Counted from the first letter of the stretch, positions 1 to 9,689 are shown. The stretch is DNA of 64,000 bases from Leyella lascolaii (GCF_900079775.1 NZ_LT556038.1:603754-667753); one strand, 5' to 3'. Numbers and translations: made by a program. Notes: a model not told the origin generated them from the letters alone.

Positions 1-227
1 TAATGCTTACGCAGACATTTTTCAGACTGATTTTGGATAACGCCTACAACTTATGGGTATGATACTGCGTATTGCCTCAAGTCGCATTGTGGGGTAAGGG
101 AATATTGAGGGTTGCAGTGGGGATTTCTACCTCAATTTATCTGCTAATTCAGTAAGAGAGGACATGTACACGCAAGAAGGACGTTGAAGGGCTTAGTTGA
201 GGATTTGAGGATGTATATAAATATGGT

Positions 228-415
228 GCAAAGATAATGCAAATGAGAGGAAAAGAAAGCCTGCTTTCAATTTCCCGAATGCAGCTTAGCTTATGCAAAG
301 ATAATGCAAGGCGAGTGCAACAGCAAGTCGTAAAAACGAAGTTTTGCCGGACTTGATACTGCCGAGCCGAAGCTTATCTTATGCAAAGATAATGCAAATG
401 AGAGGAAAAGAAAGC
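228..415. repeat. Direct repeats of TGCAAAGATAATGCAA type
   Basis: A block starting TGCAAAGATAATGCAA and continuing into an AAATGAGAGG/AAAAGAAAGC-type tail occurs at about 228-260 and again at 382-415. A shorter copy (TGCAAAGATAATGCAA) lies at 295-310. The block contains CAAAGATA, which reads TATCTTTG on the minus strand and resembles a Bacteroidetes -7 box, so it may be a duplicated promoter-like segment. I see no gene in 1-781 that I can support. Confidence 0.6.
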
Positions 416-452
416 ATATTACAGAGGATAAATACAATGGCGCCAGCCTGTA

Positions 453-737
453 GAGACGCAAAATCTTGCGTCTCACGAGGAAGGTATTGCAAGGTGAGGA
501 CACTGTTACGTGCTGTCCTTCAATGCGGTTTTCAATCGGGAGACGCAAGATTTTGCGTCTCTACTTTTGGGGCGCGAGTATTATATATATGATTTAACGA
601 TACATAAAAACTATGGCGCGAGCCTGTAATGACGCAAAATCTTGCGTCTCACGATTAATCCATTGCAAGGTGCGGACACTGTTACGTGTTGTCCTTCAAT
701 GCGGTTTTTAATCGGGAGACGCAAGATTTTGCGTCTC
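453..737. repeat. Palindromic repeat array, two units
   Basis: Four copies of a 22-bp palindrome (GAGACGCAA, four central bases, TTGCGTCTC) lie at 453-474, 540-561, 629-650 (variant) and 716-737. They form two units of about 109 bp that begin and end with the palindrome in opposite orientation, 176 bp apart. The inter-unit segment (about 564-628) is repeated in the second array at 2414-2478 and 2590-2655. The layout is that of a short non-autonomous element or REP-like family, inferred from symmetry and copy number. Each palindrome could form an RNA hairpin. Confidence 0.85.
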
Positions 738-781
738 TACTCAGGCTCGCGCCATGATAATCACAAGCATGTCACAGTGCG

Positions 782-2131
782 TCAGTCGTCATATTCCTTA
801 TGCAGGAGCGTCCCCGCAGCGCTTATGACATACTGCACCTCCATGCGGGCGGTCTCTATCTCAATGGTGTAAATGGTGTCGGAAGGTTTCTCCTTGACCT
901 CCATCTCCATGTTCACCTTACGGAAGTCCTTATCAGCCTCGAGCGTGGCGCGCACAGCCTGCGGCAGGGCGTCGTAGCTGTAAAGGTCGTACTCGGTCTC
1001 CACCCATTCGCTTCTGCCGTTGAACTTCACCTCCTTTATCAGTCCGTCGTGCTTTATCTTTATCTCCAGCAGACCGTCGTCATACTCCTTTCCTATCACT
1101 ACCGCACCGTTGTATTTCTGTTCGATGAATGTCAGGAGGTCTTCGGCAACGGGCACCTTACCGTTCTCTCCGCCGGAGATGTCAGGATTCTGCGGACGGT
1201 CGATGAACGTTCCGTCGGCACTGATGTACACGTCGGTCTCGTCATCCCACGCGCTCCGTATGCGCTCAAGCTCAAAACAGTAGTAGTGGTTTGTGGCAGA
1301 CAGGAACTCCTCGGCGTCGTCCACGCGCCACTCTCCGGTGCTGTACTTGCCGGTGAGGGCACTGAGCACCACCTCAGGAACGAGTCTGGCGTAGTTTCGT
1401 CCTAAGTCGGTCTTGGTGTAGACCCACTGTCCTGACGAGTCGAACACCGCCTCATACTTCAGTCCTCCGTGCACGAACTCTATCTCTGTGGAGTTGTGCT
1501 CGCGCTCCATATCCACCATGCGGGCTCCCGGATAGTTTTGTGTGAGCCATGCGCTGATGGCGTCAGACGGTGTCTGCGGCAAGTAGTCGTGATAGTCGTT
1601 GTCCTTCTCCACGTCGGCAATTTCCTTCACGAGTATGCCGTCGGCGGTGTAGTAGAGATCCATCTCGGTCTCGACGCCCGACTCCTTTTTCTCCACCTGT
1701 ATCACATAGAGAGCCTCGGCGTTTCCAGGTCTTTGCAGATAGTCCACCTCATCGTCGGTCATCCACGGTGACTTGGAATAGTCGCTTGCCTCGAAAGCGG
1801 TCTTCACGGCATCGGGAATCATGGCGTAAGGCATCTCTATCTCGGTCATGTTCCACTTTCCTGTGCCCCATTCAAACCATGCCGTATGGTCTTTGGCAGC
1901 GGCTTTCTGTCCGTTTGTGGTGAAGCTGGCAACGGCATACGAGTTGTATTTCTTAGCCCACGTGACGTTCGTGGCGTCCGGATATTTCTGCTCAAACTCA
2001 GCCAACACAGCCTTGGGCACCTGACTCTCGCTCAGACGTCCGTCGTCAAAAGAATCATTGTTGTCACACGATAACATGATGAACATCGCCATCATGAGTG
2101 TCAGAATAGTGAATCTTCCTTTCATACGCAT
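782..2131 (-). CDS. PepSY-like (PF11396-type) lipoprotein
   Basis: A 449-residue predicted lipoprotein. A hydrophobic signal runs from residue 6 to a lipobox ending MLSC at about residue 22, so the mature protein would be anchored by a lipidated Cys. The rest resembles repeated Bacteroidetes PepSY-like units (the family once called putative beta-lactamase-inhibitor-like): a helix-forming stretch such as VPKAVLAEFEQKYPDA, then strands ending in a W-x-x-T-E type turn. Three such blocks are visible at roughly residues 33-110, 185-260 and 330-449. The role is probably periplasmic protein binding and no enzymatic motif is seen. The gene stands alone between two palindromic repeat arrays. A TAATTTTG-like -7 box lies at 2171-2178 without a clear -33 partner. 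Confidence 0.8.
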   Translation of the reverse strand: MRMKGRFTILTLMMAMFIMLSCDNNDSFDDGRLSESQVPKAVLAEFEQKYPDATNVTWAKKYNSYAVASFTTNGQKAAAKDHTAWFEWGTGKWNMTEIEMPYAMIPDAVKTAFEASDYSKSPWMTDDEVDYLQRPGNAEALYVIQVEKKESGVETEMDLYYTADGILVKEIADVEKDNDYHDYLPQTPSDAISAWLTQNYPGARMVDMEREHNSTEIEFVHGGLKYEAVFDSSGQWVYTKTDLGRNYARLVPEVVLSALTGKYSTGEWRVDDAEEFLSATNHYYCFELERIRSAWDDETDVYISADGTFIDRPQNPDISGGENGKVPVAEDLLTFIEQKYNGAVVIGKEYDDGLLEIKIKHDGLIKEVKFNGRSEWVETEYDLYSYDALPQAVRATLEADKDFRKVNMEMEVKEKPSDTIYTIEIETARMEVQYVISAAGTLLHKEYDD

Positions 2132-2301
2132 AAGTTTTTATTTTTACGTTATTATTATTCTGTTATGCCGCAAAATTATTACACGATTCTGAAAAGAATC
2201 TGAAATCCGCACCAGAATTCATTATTTTTATTTCAAATAGGATAATATATAATCATATAAAAGGTGGTACATCCCCCTTATTCCGACCGCGCGGACCAGT
2301 A

Positions 2302-2852
2302 GAGACGTAAAATTTTGCGTCTCACAAGGGAGAATTGCGATGACGGAGGGGATGATATTGATATAATATATTGGTGTGGGTGGGTCGGGAGACGCAAGAT
2401 TTTGCGTCTCTACTTTTGGGGCGAGAGTATTATATATATGATTTTACAGATACATAAAAACGATGGCGCCAGCCTGTAGAGACGCAAAATCTTGCGTCTC
2501 ACGAGGGAGAATTGAGCTGACAGAGGGGATGATATTGTGATTATATATTGGTATGGGCAGGACGGGAGACGCAAGATTTTGCGTCTCTACTTTTGGGGCG
2601 AGAGTATTATATATATGATTTTACCGATACATAAAAACGATGGCGCCAGCCTGTAGAGACGCAAAATCTTGCGTCTCACGATTAATCCATTGCAAGGTGC
2701 GGACACTGTTGCGTGCTGTCCTTCAATGCGATTTTTAATCGGGAGACGCAAGATTTTGCGTCTCTACTGAGGAAGAATGCGATGAAGGAAGGGAGGATGT
2801 TGATATAATATATTGGTATGGGTGGGTCGGGAGACGCAAAATTTTGCGTCTC
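2302..2852. repeat. Palindromic repeat array, three units plus one extra copy
   Basis: The 22-bp palindrome of the first array recurs at 2302-2323, 2389-2410, 2479-2500, 2566-2587, 2656-2677, 2743-2764 and 2831-2852. Units repeat with a period of 177 bp (2302, 2479, 2656). The spacer between units is almost identical to that of the first array. The internal segments differ in two forms: one with a GATATTG/TATATTGGTATGGG-like core, the other with a GGACACTGTT core shared with the first array. Apart from this array the interval 2132-3244 holds no gene I can support. Confidence 0.85.
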
Positions 2853-3244
2853 TACTGGGGAAAACAAACAATATTAATTTGATTTTATCCATAACAGGAA
2901 CGGAAACCGATATACACCAACCGGGCGTTGAAAGCACCATGGACATGCCGCCATAGACTATGCGATATATAAAAGTCCGGCAACCGGGAACCGGTGCCGG
3001 ACCGTTTTTTACTGCCGTTATGAAAAATTGAACAGCAATGAAAAAACAAAGCAAACTATCTACAAATAATTATTTATCATGTCTTCCGCCGACTGACTCC
3101 CGGCATATCACAACCCGGAACATCACCACAGACTGTTGAGCTGATACCGGAACAGCCGACAATGAAGGCTGTTGAGCCAAGACTTATTATGCTCAAGACC
3201 TATATAAACGGAATAATGGACATCACCGTACGGTTTTGTACAGA

Positions 3245-4519
3245 TTATTTCGGGAACTGGAATCCGCCGTCCTTAGAGTCTTCTGCTTTCGCTGAAACCC
3301 ATATAACGTTCGACGGAATATTAAGACTGCCCTTCATTTTCCCTGTAAAATTACTATAATCAACGCCTATAATATCCTTCATATATAAATCTACCGACAT
3401 CACACGTTCACTTGTGCAGCTCTCAGAAAAGGAATAAGCTATTATGGCAGACATATTAATCGGAGAGCTGTCCGCCGCATATTTATAACGACTACCAGGC
3501 TTTAGCTCATCTTTTTTGTAATACATTCTCAAACCTGTTGTGGAAAAAGCTCCTATATTATTACCGTAATAAGATAATCCAGGAAGCATATTATAAGTAG
3601 TTTCACTTCCAAACATATATATCGCACTAAGGTCATAACTTGCCTTTGGAGGTATGGATATAATACGCTGTGCATAAGTTGTTGTACTGCCACCGTTTGT
3701 ACTGCCGCCTCCAACATTCACGCCTCCGGCAAGCTGACCTACCGTTCCACCTATACCCAAGGCATTGGCTACGCTACCAAGATTCACACCTGCGCCAGAC
3801 GAAGAAGATGAAGTTGATGTAGTGGAAGAAGGCACATAATAACAAATAGACTTACCCATTCGTACGAAGAAACTATTGCCGAGGTCTACATATACCGTGC
3901 GGTCTGACTTGTTTTCAATCCGTACCGATATAGCGGGACCTTGTAATCCATACGCAAAAGTTTCTCCAATAGGATTAAATACATCCGGTTTGTTCTTAAC
4001 TGAATACATTGTTCCGCGTACAAAACTTATCCTTATGTTACCGTCATCCAGCACAGAACCGTCTTTCACTCCCCAACTCAGCAATGCCCATTTAGCATCC
4101 TTATCCTCCTCACCTTCTTCCGGCTGATACGCTATCTCCGCATTCACCTGAGCCAACGCCTCCTCGTTGGCTTTCCTCGCGGCATCGTCCAAATCCGTCA
4201 CCTTCACCATCACCGGACCCTCTCCCGCCGGTTCGGCTGCCGCCGGAGCCTGCTTTGCCGCCGGCTGCGCGTCCTCATACAGGTTCAACGTGGAGCCGTC
4301 CTGACGCTTCACCATCAGCACCTTGTCCTTCTCCATGCGCTTGATGTCGGCATCGGTCTTATTCTCCGTGTTGTAGAAAACATACTTGTCGCTCACTTCC
4401 ACATTCCATCCTTGGAGCACGTCACCGTCCTTCGTGATGATCTTATCCTGTGCCACGGCAGGCATGAAAGCCATGAATGCCGCAAAGACAGTTGAGACCA
4501 GAATCTTGAAATCGTTCAT
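3245..4519 (-). CDS. Secreted protein of unknown function, Ser/Gly-rich linker
   Basis: A 424-residue protein with a signal peptide ending near AVAQ (residues 1-24). The first mature part (about 25-85) reads as a small beta domain common at the start of exported Bacteroidetes proteins. An Ala/Pro/Glu-rich segment follows, then a larger beta-rich domain (about 135-230). Next is a low-complexity Ser/Thr/Gly linker with repeated G-G-x motifs (about 231-290) and a C-terminal domain. I do not recognise the family. It is monocistronic. The glycine-zipper-like linker could be a flexible hinge or a membrane-interacting segment; that is inference. Confidence 0.75.
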   Translation of the reverse strand: MNDFKILVSTVFAAFMAFMPAVAQDKIITKDGDVLQGWNVEVSDKYVFYNTENKTDADIKRMEKDKVLMVKRQDGSTLNLYEDAQPAAKQAPAAAEPAGEGPVMVKVTDLDDAARKANEEALAQVNAEIAYQPEEGEEDKDAKWALLSWGVKDGSVLDDGNIRISFVRGTMYSVKNKPDVFNPIGETFAYGLQGPAISVRIENKSDRTVYVDLGNSFFVRMGKSICYYVPSSTTSTSSSSSGAGVNLGSVANALGIGGTVGQLAGGVNVGGGSTNGGSTTTYAQRIISIPPKASYDLSAIYMFGSETTYNMLPGLSYYGNNIGAFSTTGLRMYYKKDELKPGSRYKYAADSSPINMSAIIAYSFSESCTSERVMSVDLYMKDIIGVDYSNFTGKMKGSLNIPSNVIWVSAKAEDSKDGGFQFPK

Positions 4520-4829
4520 ATTATAATCGTTTTATATTGTCCCTGCAATCTGCTGACGGACATATGACTGCCCGACAACACGGGTAACATGAAAAAGGAA
4601 TGCCCGAGTATCACCTCTGCCTGCACGAGTTTTTATTTTTCCATAGTGAATGCAAGCCGACAGTGACGTCAGACATTCCATATCAGGAAAGTCTCGCCAT
4701 GAGAGGCGGATGAGAATACCGTCTCTGCGTATGTCCGCATACCTGATGCCGTTACGCGCTCCATACATGCCTGCGCAGCCGCTTCGGAGAAACGGCGGAG
4801 TCGCGTGAGACGCACGGCATCTGTATGCG

Positions 4830-4837
4830 CAAAGTTA
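4830..4837 (-). promoter_or_regulatory. Candidate -7 box for the secreted-protein gene; gap 4520-5033
   Basis: CAAAGTTA on the plus strand reads TAACTTTG on the minus strand and fits TAnnTTTG. About 21 bp upstream is GTTG rather than the ideal TTTG. If used, it leaves a 5' leader of roughly 300 nt before the gene ending at 4519. The rest of 4520-5033 shows no gene. Confidence 0.35.
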
Positions 4838-5033
4838 GGAAAACAAAAGAAAAAATGCAACCACGGTCGGAGCGAACGTGCACCGTACGCGCTCCAACCG
4901 TGCCCGAACGGGAGAAAAACGTGACTATGCGGTAATTAAAAAACACCAGGAAAATAATCAAGGATTAACGCACACAATAGTCATAAGCCATACAGCCTGC
5001 CGCACTGTGCCGCCGAAGAGCCGCACCTGCTTC

Positions 5034-5792
5034 TCACAGCAGCTTCAGAGCCTCCTTTATCTCCGAATAGTGGCGGCGGCTCGCCATTATCTCAAGATTG
5101 TTGAACGGCGGGAAGAGCACACACCTGAGCGTGGTGTACTCCACCGATGCGAGGTAGTCGATGTTGAGAATACAGTTGGAGCTCACCTTCACAAACGTAC
5201 TGCTCATAGCGAGTATTTCCTTCGCCTTGGTGGTGCGGCGCAGACGGTGCTCCTCCATGCTGGTAAGCACAATGACCCAGCAACGGCTCTCGTCATAGCG
5301 GAAAAAGAGAATCTCGCGACGCCGGAGCAGCATGAGACGGTCTACGGTCTGCACGGCGAAGCGGTCGCCAGAGACAACGTCGGGTGTCTGCGGTTGTGCC
5401 ACACCTCTGCCGCTGCGCCTGTCGTCCCTCACACGCTCTATTATGGCGCGCAGCTCTTCGGTGGTATATGGTTTGAGAAGATAGTCGAACGCCGAGGCGC
5501 GCAGCGCGTCGATAAGGTACTTGTCGTATGCCGTGTAGAACACCACGTGCATGTTGCTGCCCATGAGAGGTCTCATCTCCTTCATCAGCTCTATGCCGCT
5601 CGTGCCCGGCATCTCCACGTCAACGAAAATAATATCGGGCTGATGGCGCATTATGCTGCGCCTCGCCTTCCCGACACTTGTCTGTGTGTCGGCAACGACA
5701 ATGTCGTCGTAAGCCAGCAGGTCAGCCTCCAAGGCACGTATGGCTCCTGGTTCGTCATCGATGATGACGGCTGACATCACTTTGTTGTTCAT
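5034..5792 (-). CDS. LytTR-family response regulator
   Basis: A 252-residue response regulator. The receiver domain (about 5-125) has the acidic pair D12-D13, the phospho-acceptor Asp at about 58 in IIFVDVEMPG, and the conserved Lys in LLKPYTTEEL. The C-terminal domain (about 150-250) reads as a LytTR DNA-binding domain with the typical stretch around FVKVSSNCILNIDYLASVEY. It starts 15 bp after the stop of the adjoining kinase gene, so the pair is almost certainly co-transcribed and acts as a phosphorelay. Targets cannot be read from the sequence. Confidence 0.93.
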   Translation of the reverse strand: MNNKVMSAVIIDDEPGAIRALEADLLAYDDIVVADTQTSVGKARRSIMRHQPDIIFVDVEMPGTSGIELMKEMRPLMGSNMHVVFYTAYDKYLIDALRASAFDYLLKPYTTEELRAIIERVRDDRRSGRGVAQPQTPDVVSGDRFAVQTVDRLMLLRRREILFFRYDESRCWVIVLTSMEEHRLRRTTKAKEILAMSSTFVKVSSNCILNIDYLASVEYTTLRCVLFPPFNNLEIMASRRHYSEIKEALKLL

Positions 5793-5807
5793 AGGTCTTT
5801 TTATGTG

Positions 5808-7835
5808 TTATAGGTTGAACTGATAGCTATAAGGTATGTATATTGTGACGAGAGTGCCACGCTCTCCCGCATCCGAAAGGTTGCGTATGTCGAACCGCAT
5901 CTTCACGGTGTTTCTCGCGTTGAGCATCTCCACCGTGCGGTAGAGCATCTTCAGACCGTTTCCAGTGCCGCGTTCCGAGTTGCTGTGCGCGCCGGGATTG
6001 TATCCGCATCCGTTGTCGCGGATGCTCACAAGCGCTCCCCTGTCCCTGCCGTCGATGCTCACCGTTATCTCCCCACAGCCTTCCATGCCGTCGAAGGCGT
6101 ACTTCAAGGCGTTCTCAACGGGAATCTGTATGCACATAGTGGGCACGAGGATGCCCGTGTCCACAGTCTCGTCCACATGCCAAGAGACATGCGGCGTCAC
6201 CGGATTGGTCTGCTCACGGAGACTCACGAAGTCCTTAACAACCTCCATCTCCTCGGCAAGTGTCATCGCCATCTTGTCTGATGCGAGCAGGTTTGAGCGC
6301 AACACCTTCACGAAGAGCTGCATCTTATGCGACAGTTCCTCATACTGCCTCATAGCCGGCATGATGGCGTTGAGCACGTTGAGCGTGAAATGCGGTGATA
6401 TGCGGTTCTTCACATTGTCCATGCGAAGCCTTGTAACCAGAGCGAGCTGACGGGCATATATGCGCTCGTTCTTGCGCCGCACGTATACGAACACCAGCAC
6501 CGCCCCGAGCACGACAATGAGGAGCAGGGCGACGATGAAGACGATGGTGGTGTGCTGTTCGGACAGCTGCACGTTCTTTCCGGCTATGAGTATGTCACGC
6601 TTCAGGAGCGTTGTGTCCTGCCGGTAGCGGTAGTCTATCTCCGCGATGCTGTTCATGTGTCGCTCGTTGCGTATCGAGTCGTTGTATTTCTCCACCATTT
6701 CCCTGTACATGTAAGCCTTGCGCCAGTCGCCCTGACGCTCGTAATACTCCATCAGACGCTTGTTGTGAAGATACATGTAAGAAGGTCCCACGCGCTCGGG
6801 ATTGTAAGGCTTTGACAGATACCTGCCCGCCTCGTCGAGCCTGTGCTCGTTGAGTGCGAGCGCAGCCTGCAGGCTGTTGAGATAGAACATGGCGTCCTCG
6901 TTTGCCTGCGGAGCCTGAGCGAAATGCGCATACGACTTGTCCAGATAGAAGTGAGCGGAATCGTAACGTCCCAGTAGAGTGTATATCTCACCGATGTTGG
7001 CCTCCGTAAGCGCGTCGAGCGACGGTTGGCTGAACTTCCGGACTATGTCGTATGCCTTCATGAAGCACTCCAATGCCTCTGTGTAACGTTCCTCGAAGTA
7101 GTAGCAGTTGCCCTTGGAGTTAAGGAAGTAATACTCCTCATACTCCAGCCTTTCCTCCGGATTGCGCTCCGCCATGTCGAAGTAATGATGTGCCTGAGAG
7201 AAGTTATGCATGTCCGCATACACCTGTGCCAGACCGACATATATGCTGAACCTCACCTTCTCCGAGCCCAGCGAGTCAGCCACCCACAATGCTTTGCGGT
7301 AGTAACGTGCCGCACTGTCCCAGTCGCCTTTCTGTCTGTACTCGTCCGCAAGGTTTATGCAGATGTTCTCAAGCTCGCGCCGGTCGGAGGTGCGGTAGAG
7401 CGCGTCGTAGGCGTGATGAAGGCATGCTATGGACGAGTCGCGCATGTTCATGCCCAGCAACAGCGCGCGACGATGATTCCAGCACATGGCTTCCAGAGCC
7501 TCACACCCCTCGTGCGAACGGGCATAAGCCATCACCTTGCGGTTGATACTGACGGCATCCGGGGTGTTCCCCATAAGGTGGCGGCAGTATCCGGCAAACA
7601 GTTCCAGCCTGTAATACGACATACTGTCGGTCAGTCCTTTCTGTGCTTCGCGGAACCGTTTCTCCATCAGGTCAGGATTGGTATATACAGAATCGAAACG
7701 CGATATGAGCAGTGTGTCTATGCGTTCCCGCTCCGCAGTCACACCGGTCTGTCCGGCATGTCCGCACGACAGCATTCCGAGAAGCGTCATGCACATGCCT
7801 ATGATTGTCTTGGAGTATCTCTTTTGTCTTTCCAT
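5808..7835 (-). CDS. TPR-containing sensor histidine kinase (His_kinase/LytS type)
   Basis: A 675-residue sensor. The N-terminus has a signal with a lipobox-like MLSC at about residue 24. Residues 40-400 are helical TPR-type repeats (motifs such as YYRKALWVADSLG and HFYLDKSYAHF), presumably periplasmic. A single membrane helix is at about 430-455. The cytoplasmic part has a His_kinase domain with the phospho-acceptor His in NRISPHFTLNVLNA, followed by a HATPase domain with N (ENALKYAF) and G (DNGCGYNPG; GNGLKML) boxes. The regulator gene follows by 15 bp. The architecture is a common Bacteroidetes partner for LytTR regulators. The signal is unknown. Confidence 0.93.
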   Translation of the reverse strand: MERQKRYSKTIIGMCMTLLGMLSCGHAGQTGVTAERERIDTLLISRFDSVYTNPDLMEKRFREAQKGLTDSMSYYRLELFAGYCRHLMGNTPDAVSINRKVMAYARSHEGCEALEAMCWNHRRALLLGMNMRDSSIACLHHAYDALYRTSDRRELENICINLADEYRQKGDWDSAARYYRKALWVADSLGSEKVRFSIYVGLAQVYADMHNFSQAHHYFDMAERNPEERLEYEEYYFLNSKGNCYYFEERYTEALECFMKAYDIVRKFSQPSLDALTEANIGEIYTLLGRYDSAHFYLDKSYAHFAQAPQANEDAMFYLNSLQAALALNEHRLDEAGRYLSKPYNPERVGPSYMYLHNKRLMEYYERQGDWRKAYMYREMVEKYNDSIRNERHMNSIAEIDYRYRQDTTLLKRDILIAGKNVQLSEQHTTIVFIVALLLIVVLGAVLVFVYVRRKNERIYARQLALVTRLRMDNVKNRISPHFTLNVLNAIMPAMRQYEELSHKMQLFVKVLRSNLLASDKMAMTLAEEMEVVKDFVSLREQTNPVTPHVSWHVDETVDTGILVPTMCIQIPVENALKYAFDGMEGCGEITVSIDGRDRGALVSIRDNGCGYNPGAHSNSERGTGNGLKMLYRTVEMLNARNTVKMRFDIRNLSDAGERGTLVTIYIPYSYQFNL

Positions 7836-7952
7836 ACACGGTTCAAGGGTTTTCCCTTTTCTATTTATGGTTTGCTTACATCAGGCGGAGGAGCGCGGCG
7901 AATGTAGCATATCACCACGCTTAAAATGTTTCCCTCCATTAAAATAATAGTA

Positions 7953-7985
7953 CAAATATACAACAAAAAATCGGAAAAATACAAA
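7953..7985 (-). promoter_or_regulatory. Candidate promoter of the two-component operon
   Basis: CAAATATA at 7953-7960 gives TATATTTG on the minus strand, and CAAA at 7982-7985 gives an upstream TTTG with a 21-bp gap, close to the Bacteroidetes consensus. It lies about 120 bp before the kinase start. Confidence 0.5.
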
Positions 7986-8146
7986 CCAAACGTACTTCAT
8001 CGCCTTTTTTTAAAGGCATCCGACACATGAAAACTCAAAATTAAGCCATATTATTACAGATTATACACGAAAATCGTTCATATAAATCCGCGCCAGCATA
8101 AATGCAAGAACAACATATGAAATATGCGCGCCGTTCACACCATATT

Positions 8147-8235
8147 ATATATATAGCATGATGTAATAATATATATGGTATGATGTAATAATATATATGG
8201 TATAATGTAATAATATATATGGCATGATGTAAAGC
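8147..8235. repeat. AT-rich tandem repeat, 22-bp period
   Basis: About four copies of a 22-bp unit of the form AATATATATGGTATGATGTA occur in tandem with single-base differences. It lies in the 7836-8532 gap between the kinase promoter and the ilvC terminator. No gene is visible there. The low-melting tract could serve as a binding or structural element, but nothing in the sequence shows which. Confidence 0.8.
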
Positions 8236-8352
8236 CTAAGACGGCTCATCGGAAAACGGAGATTCATGGCGCGGAACCGTGCGTTCCGCGAGATGGAAAA
8301 GCACTGACGGGCAGGATGATGTTGTGATTATGTATTGGTATGGGGTGGTCGG

Positions 8353-8374
8353 GAGACGCAAGATTTTGCGTCTC
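8353..8374. repeat. Solitary copy of the GAGACGCAA palindrome
   Basis: A single copy identical in core to the palindromes of the two arrays near the left edge, preceded by a related TATTGGTATGGGG-like flank. It indicates that the element is dispersed as well as clustered. Confidence 0.75.
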
Positions 8375-8456
8375 TACAGGGTGGGCGGCACTATGACGGA
8401 CGGGGAAAACACCTGGAATGAGGCGCGGTATGGCATTCATGGCATGAATATGAAAT

Positions 8457-8506
8457 AAAAAAAGCGTCACAACCAAGCCTTAATGAAAAACAGGCATGGT
8501 TGTGAC
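8457..8506 (-). terminator. Intrinsic terminator of the ilv cluster
   Basis: On the minus strand GTCACAACCA-T-GCC pairs with GGC-T-TGGTTGTGAC across an A/T-rich loop and is followed by GC and seven T residues. It starts 27 bp after the ilvC stop codon, as expected for the operon end. Confidence 0.88.
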
Positions 8507-8532
8507 GGATTGTAGAATGAGAAGTATTATGC

Positions 8533-9582
8533 TCAGAGCTCCTCGTTCTCAGGACGGAGCTTGCGCACAGTTTCGGCAGCGCGCCACATTTCCTTCTCAC
8601 GCATAGCCTTCAGTTCGGCATTGAGTTTCTCACGATAGTCGGGCTGCGAGTTGCTGTCGATGGATATCTGCGCCTCGTTGCCTGTCTTCACGGAAAGGTA
8701 AAGCCACTCCATGACAGGCTTTATAGCGTCGCGGAAACGGGGTGCCCAGTCGAGCGCGCCACGTTGTGCGGTGGTGGAGCAATTGGCGTACATCCAGTCC
8801 ATTCCCTTAGCCGCGAAGAGCGGCATGAGGCTCTGGGTGAGTTCCTCCACAGTCTCGTTGAAAGCCTCCGACGGTGAATGTCCGTGCTCGCGCAGCACCT
8901 CATACTGCGCCTCGAGCAGTCCTTCGATGGCACCCATGAGCGATCCGCGCTCACCGGTAAGGTCGCTTGTAGCCTCGCGCTGGAACGTTGTCTTGAACAG
9001 ATAGCCCGCGCCTATGCCTATGCCGAAGGCTATAGCCTTGTCCTCAGCCCTGCCCGACGCATCCTGATATACGGCATACGAGCAGTTCAGTCCGCGTCCC
9101 TCGAGGAACATAGAGCGCAGCGACGTGCCCGAGCCTTTGGGCGCAACCATCATCACATCGACATCATCAGGCGGCACAACGCCCGTGCGGTCGTTCCACG
9201 TGATGGCGAATCCGTGCGAGTAATAAAGAGTCTTGCCAGCCGTGAGATAAGGTTTCACCTTAGGCCAGACGGCTATCTGCCCTGCGTCGGAGAGAAGCAT
9301 GCATATTATCGTACCCTTGTCGGCAGCCTCCTCTATGGAGAACAGCGTTTTACCGGGGACCCATCCGTCCTCCACAGCCTTGTCGTATGTCTTGCCCTGA
9401 CGCTGCCCCACAATCACGTTGAATCCGTTGTCGCGCAGGTTGCATGCCTGTCCGGGACCCTGAATGCCATAGCCCAGAACCGCTATGGTCTCGTTCTTGA
9501 GCACTTCGCGTGCCTTTTCCAATGAAAACTCTTTGCTGGTGACAACTGTTTCCAACACGCCACCGAAATTCAATTCTGCCAT
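8533..9582 (-). CDS. ilvC: Ketol-acid reductoisomerase
   Basis: A 349-residue enzyme of valine and isoleucine synthesis. It isomerises and reduces acetolactate or acetohydroxybutyrate with NAD(P)H and Mg2+. The Rossmann nucleotide-binding loop is visible as LGYGIQGPGQ at about residue 35. The knotted C-terminal metal-binding domain contains DLTGERGSLMGAIEGLL and the Glu-rich active-site segments. Length fits the short class I enzyme. It is the last gene of the cluster, lies 107 bp after the thioesterase gene and has its own promoter-like boxes there, followed by a strong terminator. Confidence 0.96.
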   Translation of the reverse strand: MAELNFGGVLETVVTSKEFSLEKAREVLKNETIAVLGYGIQGPGQACNLRDNGFNVIVGQRQGKTYDKAVEDGWVPGKTLFSIEEAADKGTIICMLLSDAGQIAVWPKVKPYLTAGKTLYYSHGFAITWNDRTGVVPPDDVDVMMVAPKGSGTSLRSMFLEGRGLNCSYAVYQDASGRAEDKAIAFGIGIGAGYLFKTTFQREATSDLTGERGSLMGAIEGLLEAQYEVLREHGHSPSEAFNETVEELTQSLMPLFAAKGMDWMYANCSTTAQRGALDWAPRFRDAIKPVMEWLYLSVKTGNEAQISIDSNSQPDYREKLNAELKAMREKEMWRAAETVRKLRPENEEL

Positions 9583-9650
9583 ATATTCAACTTGTTTTTA
9601 TGCAACCCGAAGGCCACGGTTTATTATATTATTTAATCAAACGGGGGTGG

Positions 9651-9682
9651 CAAATATAGCAATTTATAAGCTATCAGCCAAA
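9651..9682 (-). promoter_or_regulatory. Internal promoter ahead of ilvC
   Basis: CAAATATA at 9651-9658 reads TATATTTG on the minus strand. CAAA at 9679-9682 supplies the upstream TTTG with a 20-bp spacer, an excellent match to the Bacteroidetes consensus. It overlaps the region just after the thioesterase stop (9690) and lies about 70 bp from the ilvC start, so ilvC can probably be transcribed separately from the rest of the operon. Confidence 0.65.
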
Positions 9683-9689
9683 TATTCTG

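Noticed and set aside
453..2852. CRISPR-like array from regularly spaced palindromes
   Set aside because: The repeats alternate in orientation as ends of units, the intervening sequence is itself repeated, and no cas genes are present.
4878..5774. 298-codon plus-strand frame opposite the response regulator
   Set aside because: It is antisense to a clear LytTR regulator and has no family features.
7026..7907. 293-codon plus-strand frame opposite the histidine kinase
   Set aside because: A shadow of the well-supported kinase gene; the same holds for long antisense frames over ilvB, ilvD, gmd and the BCCT gene.
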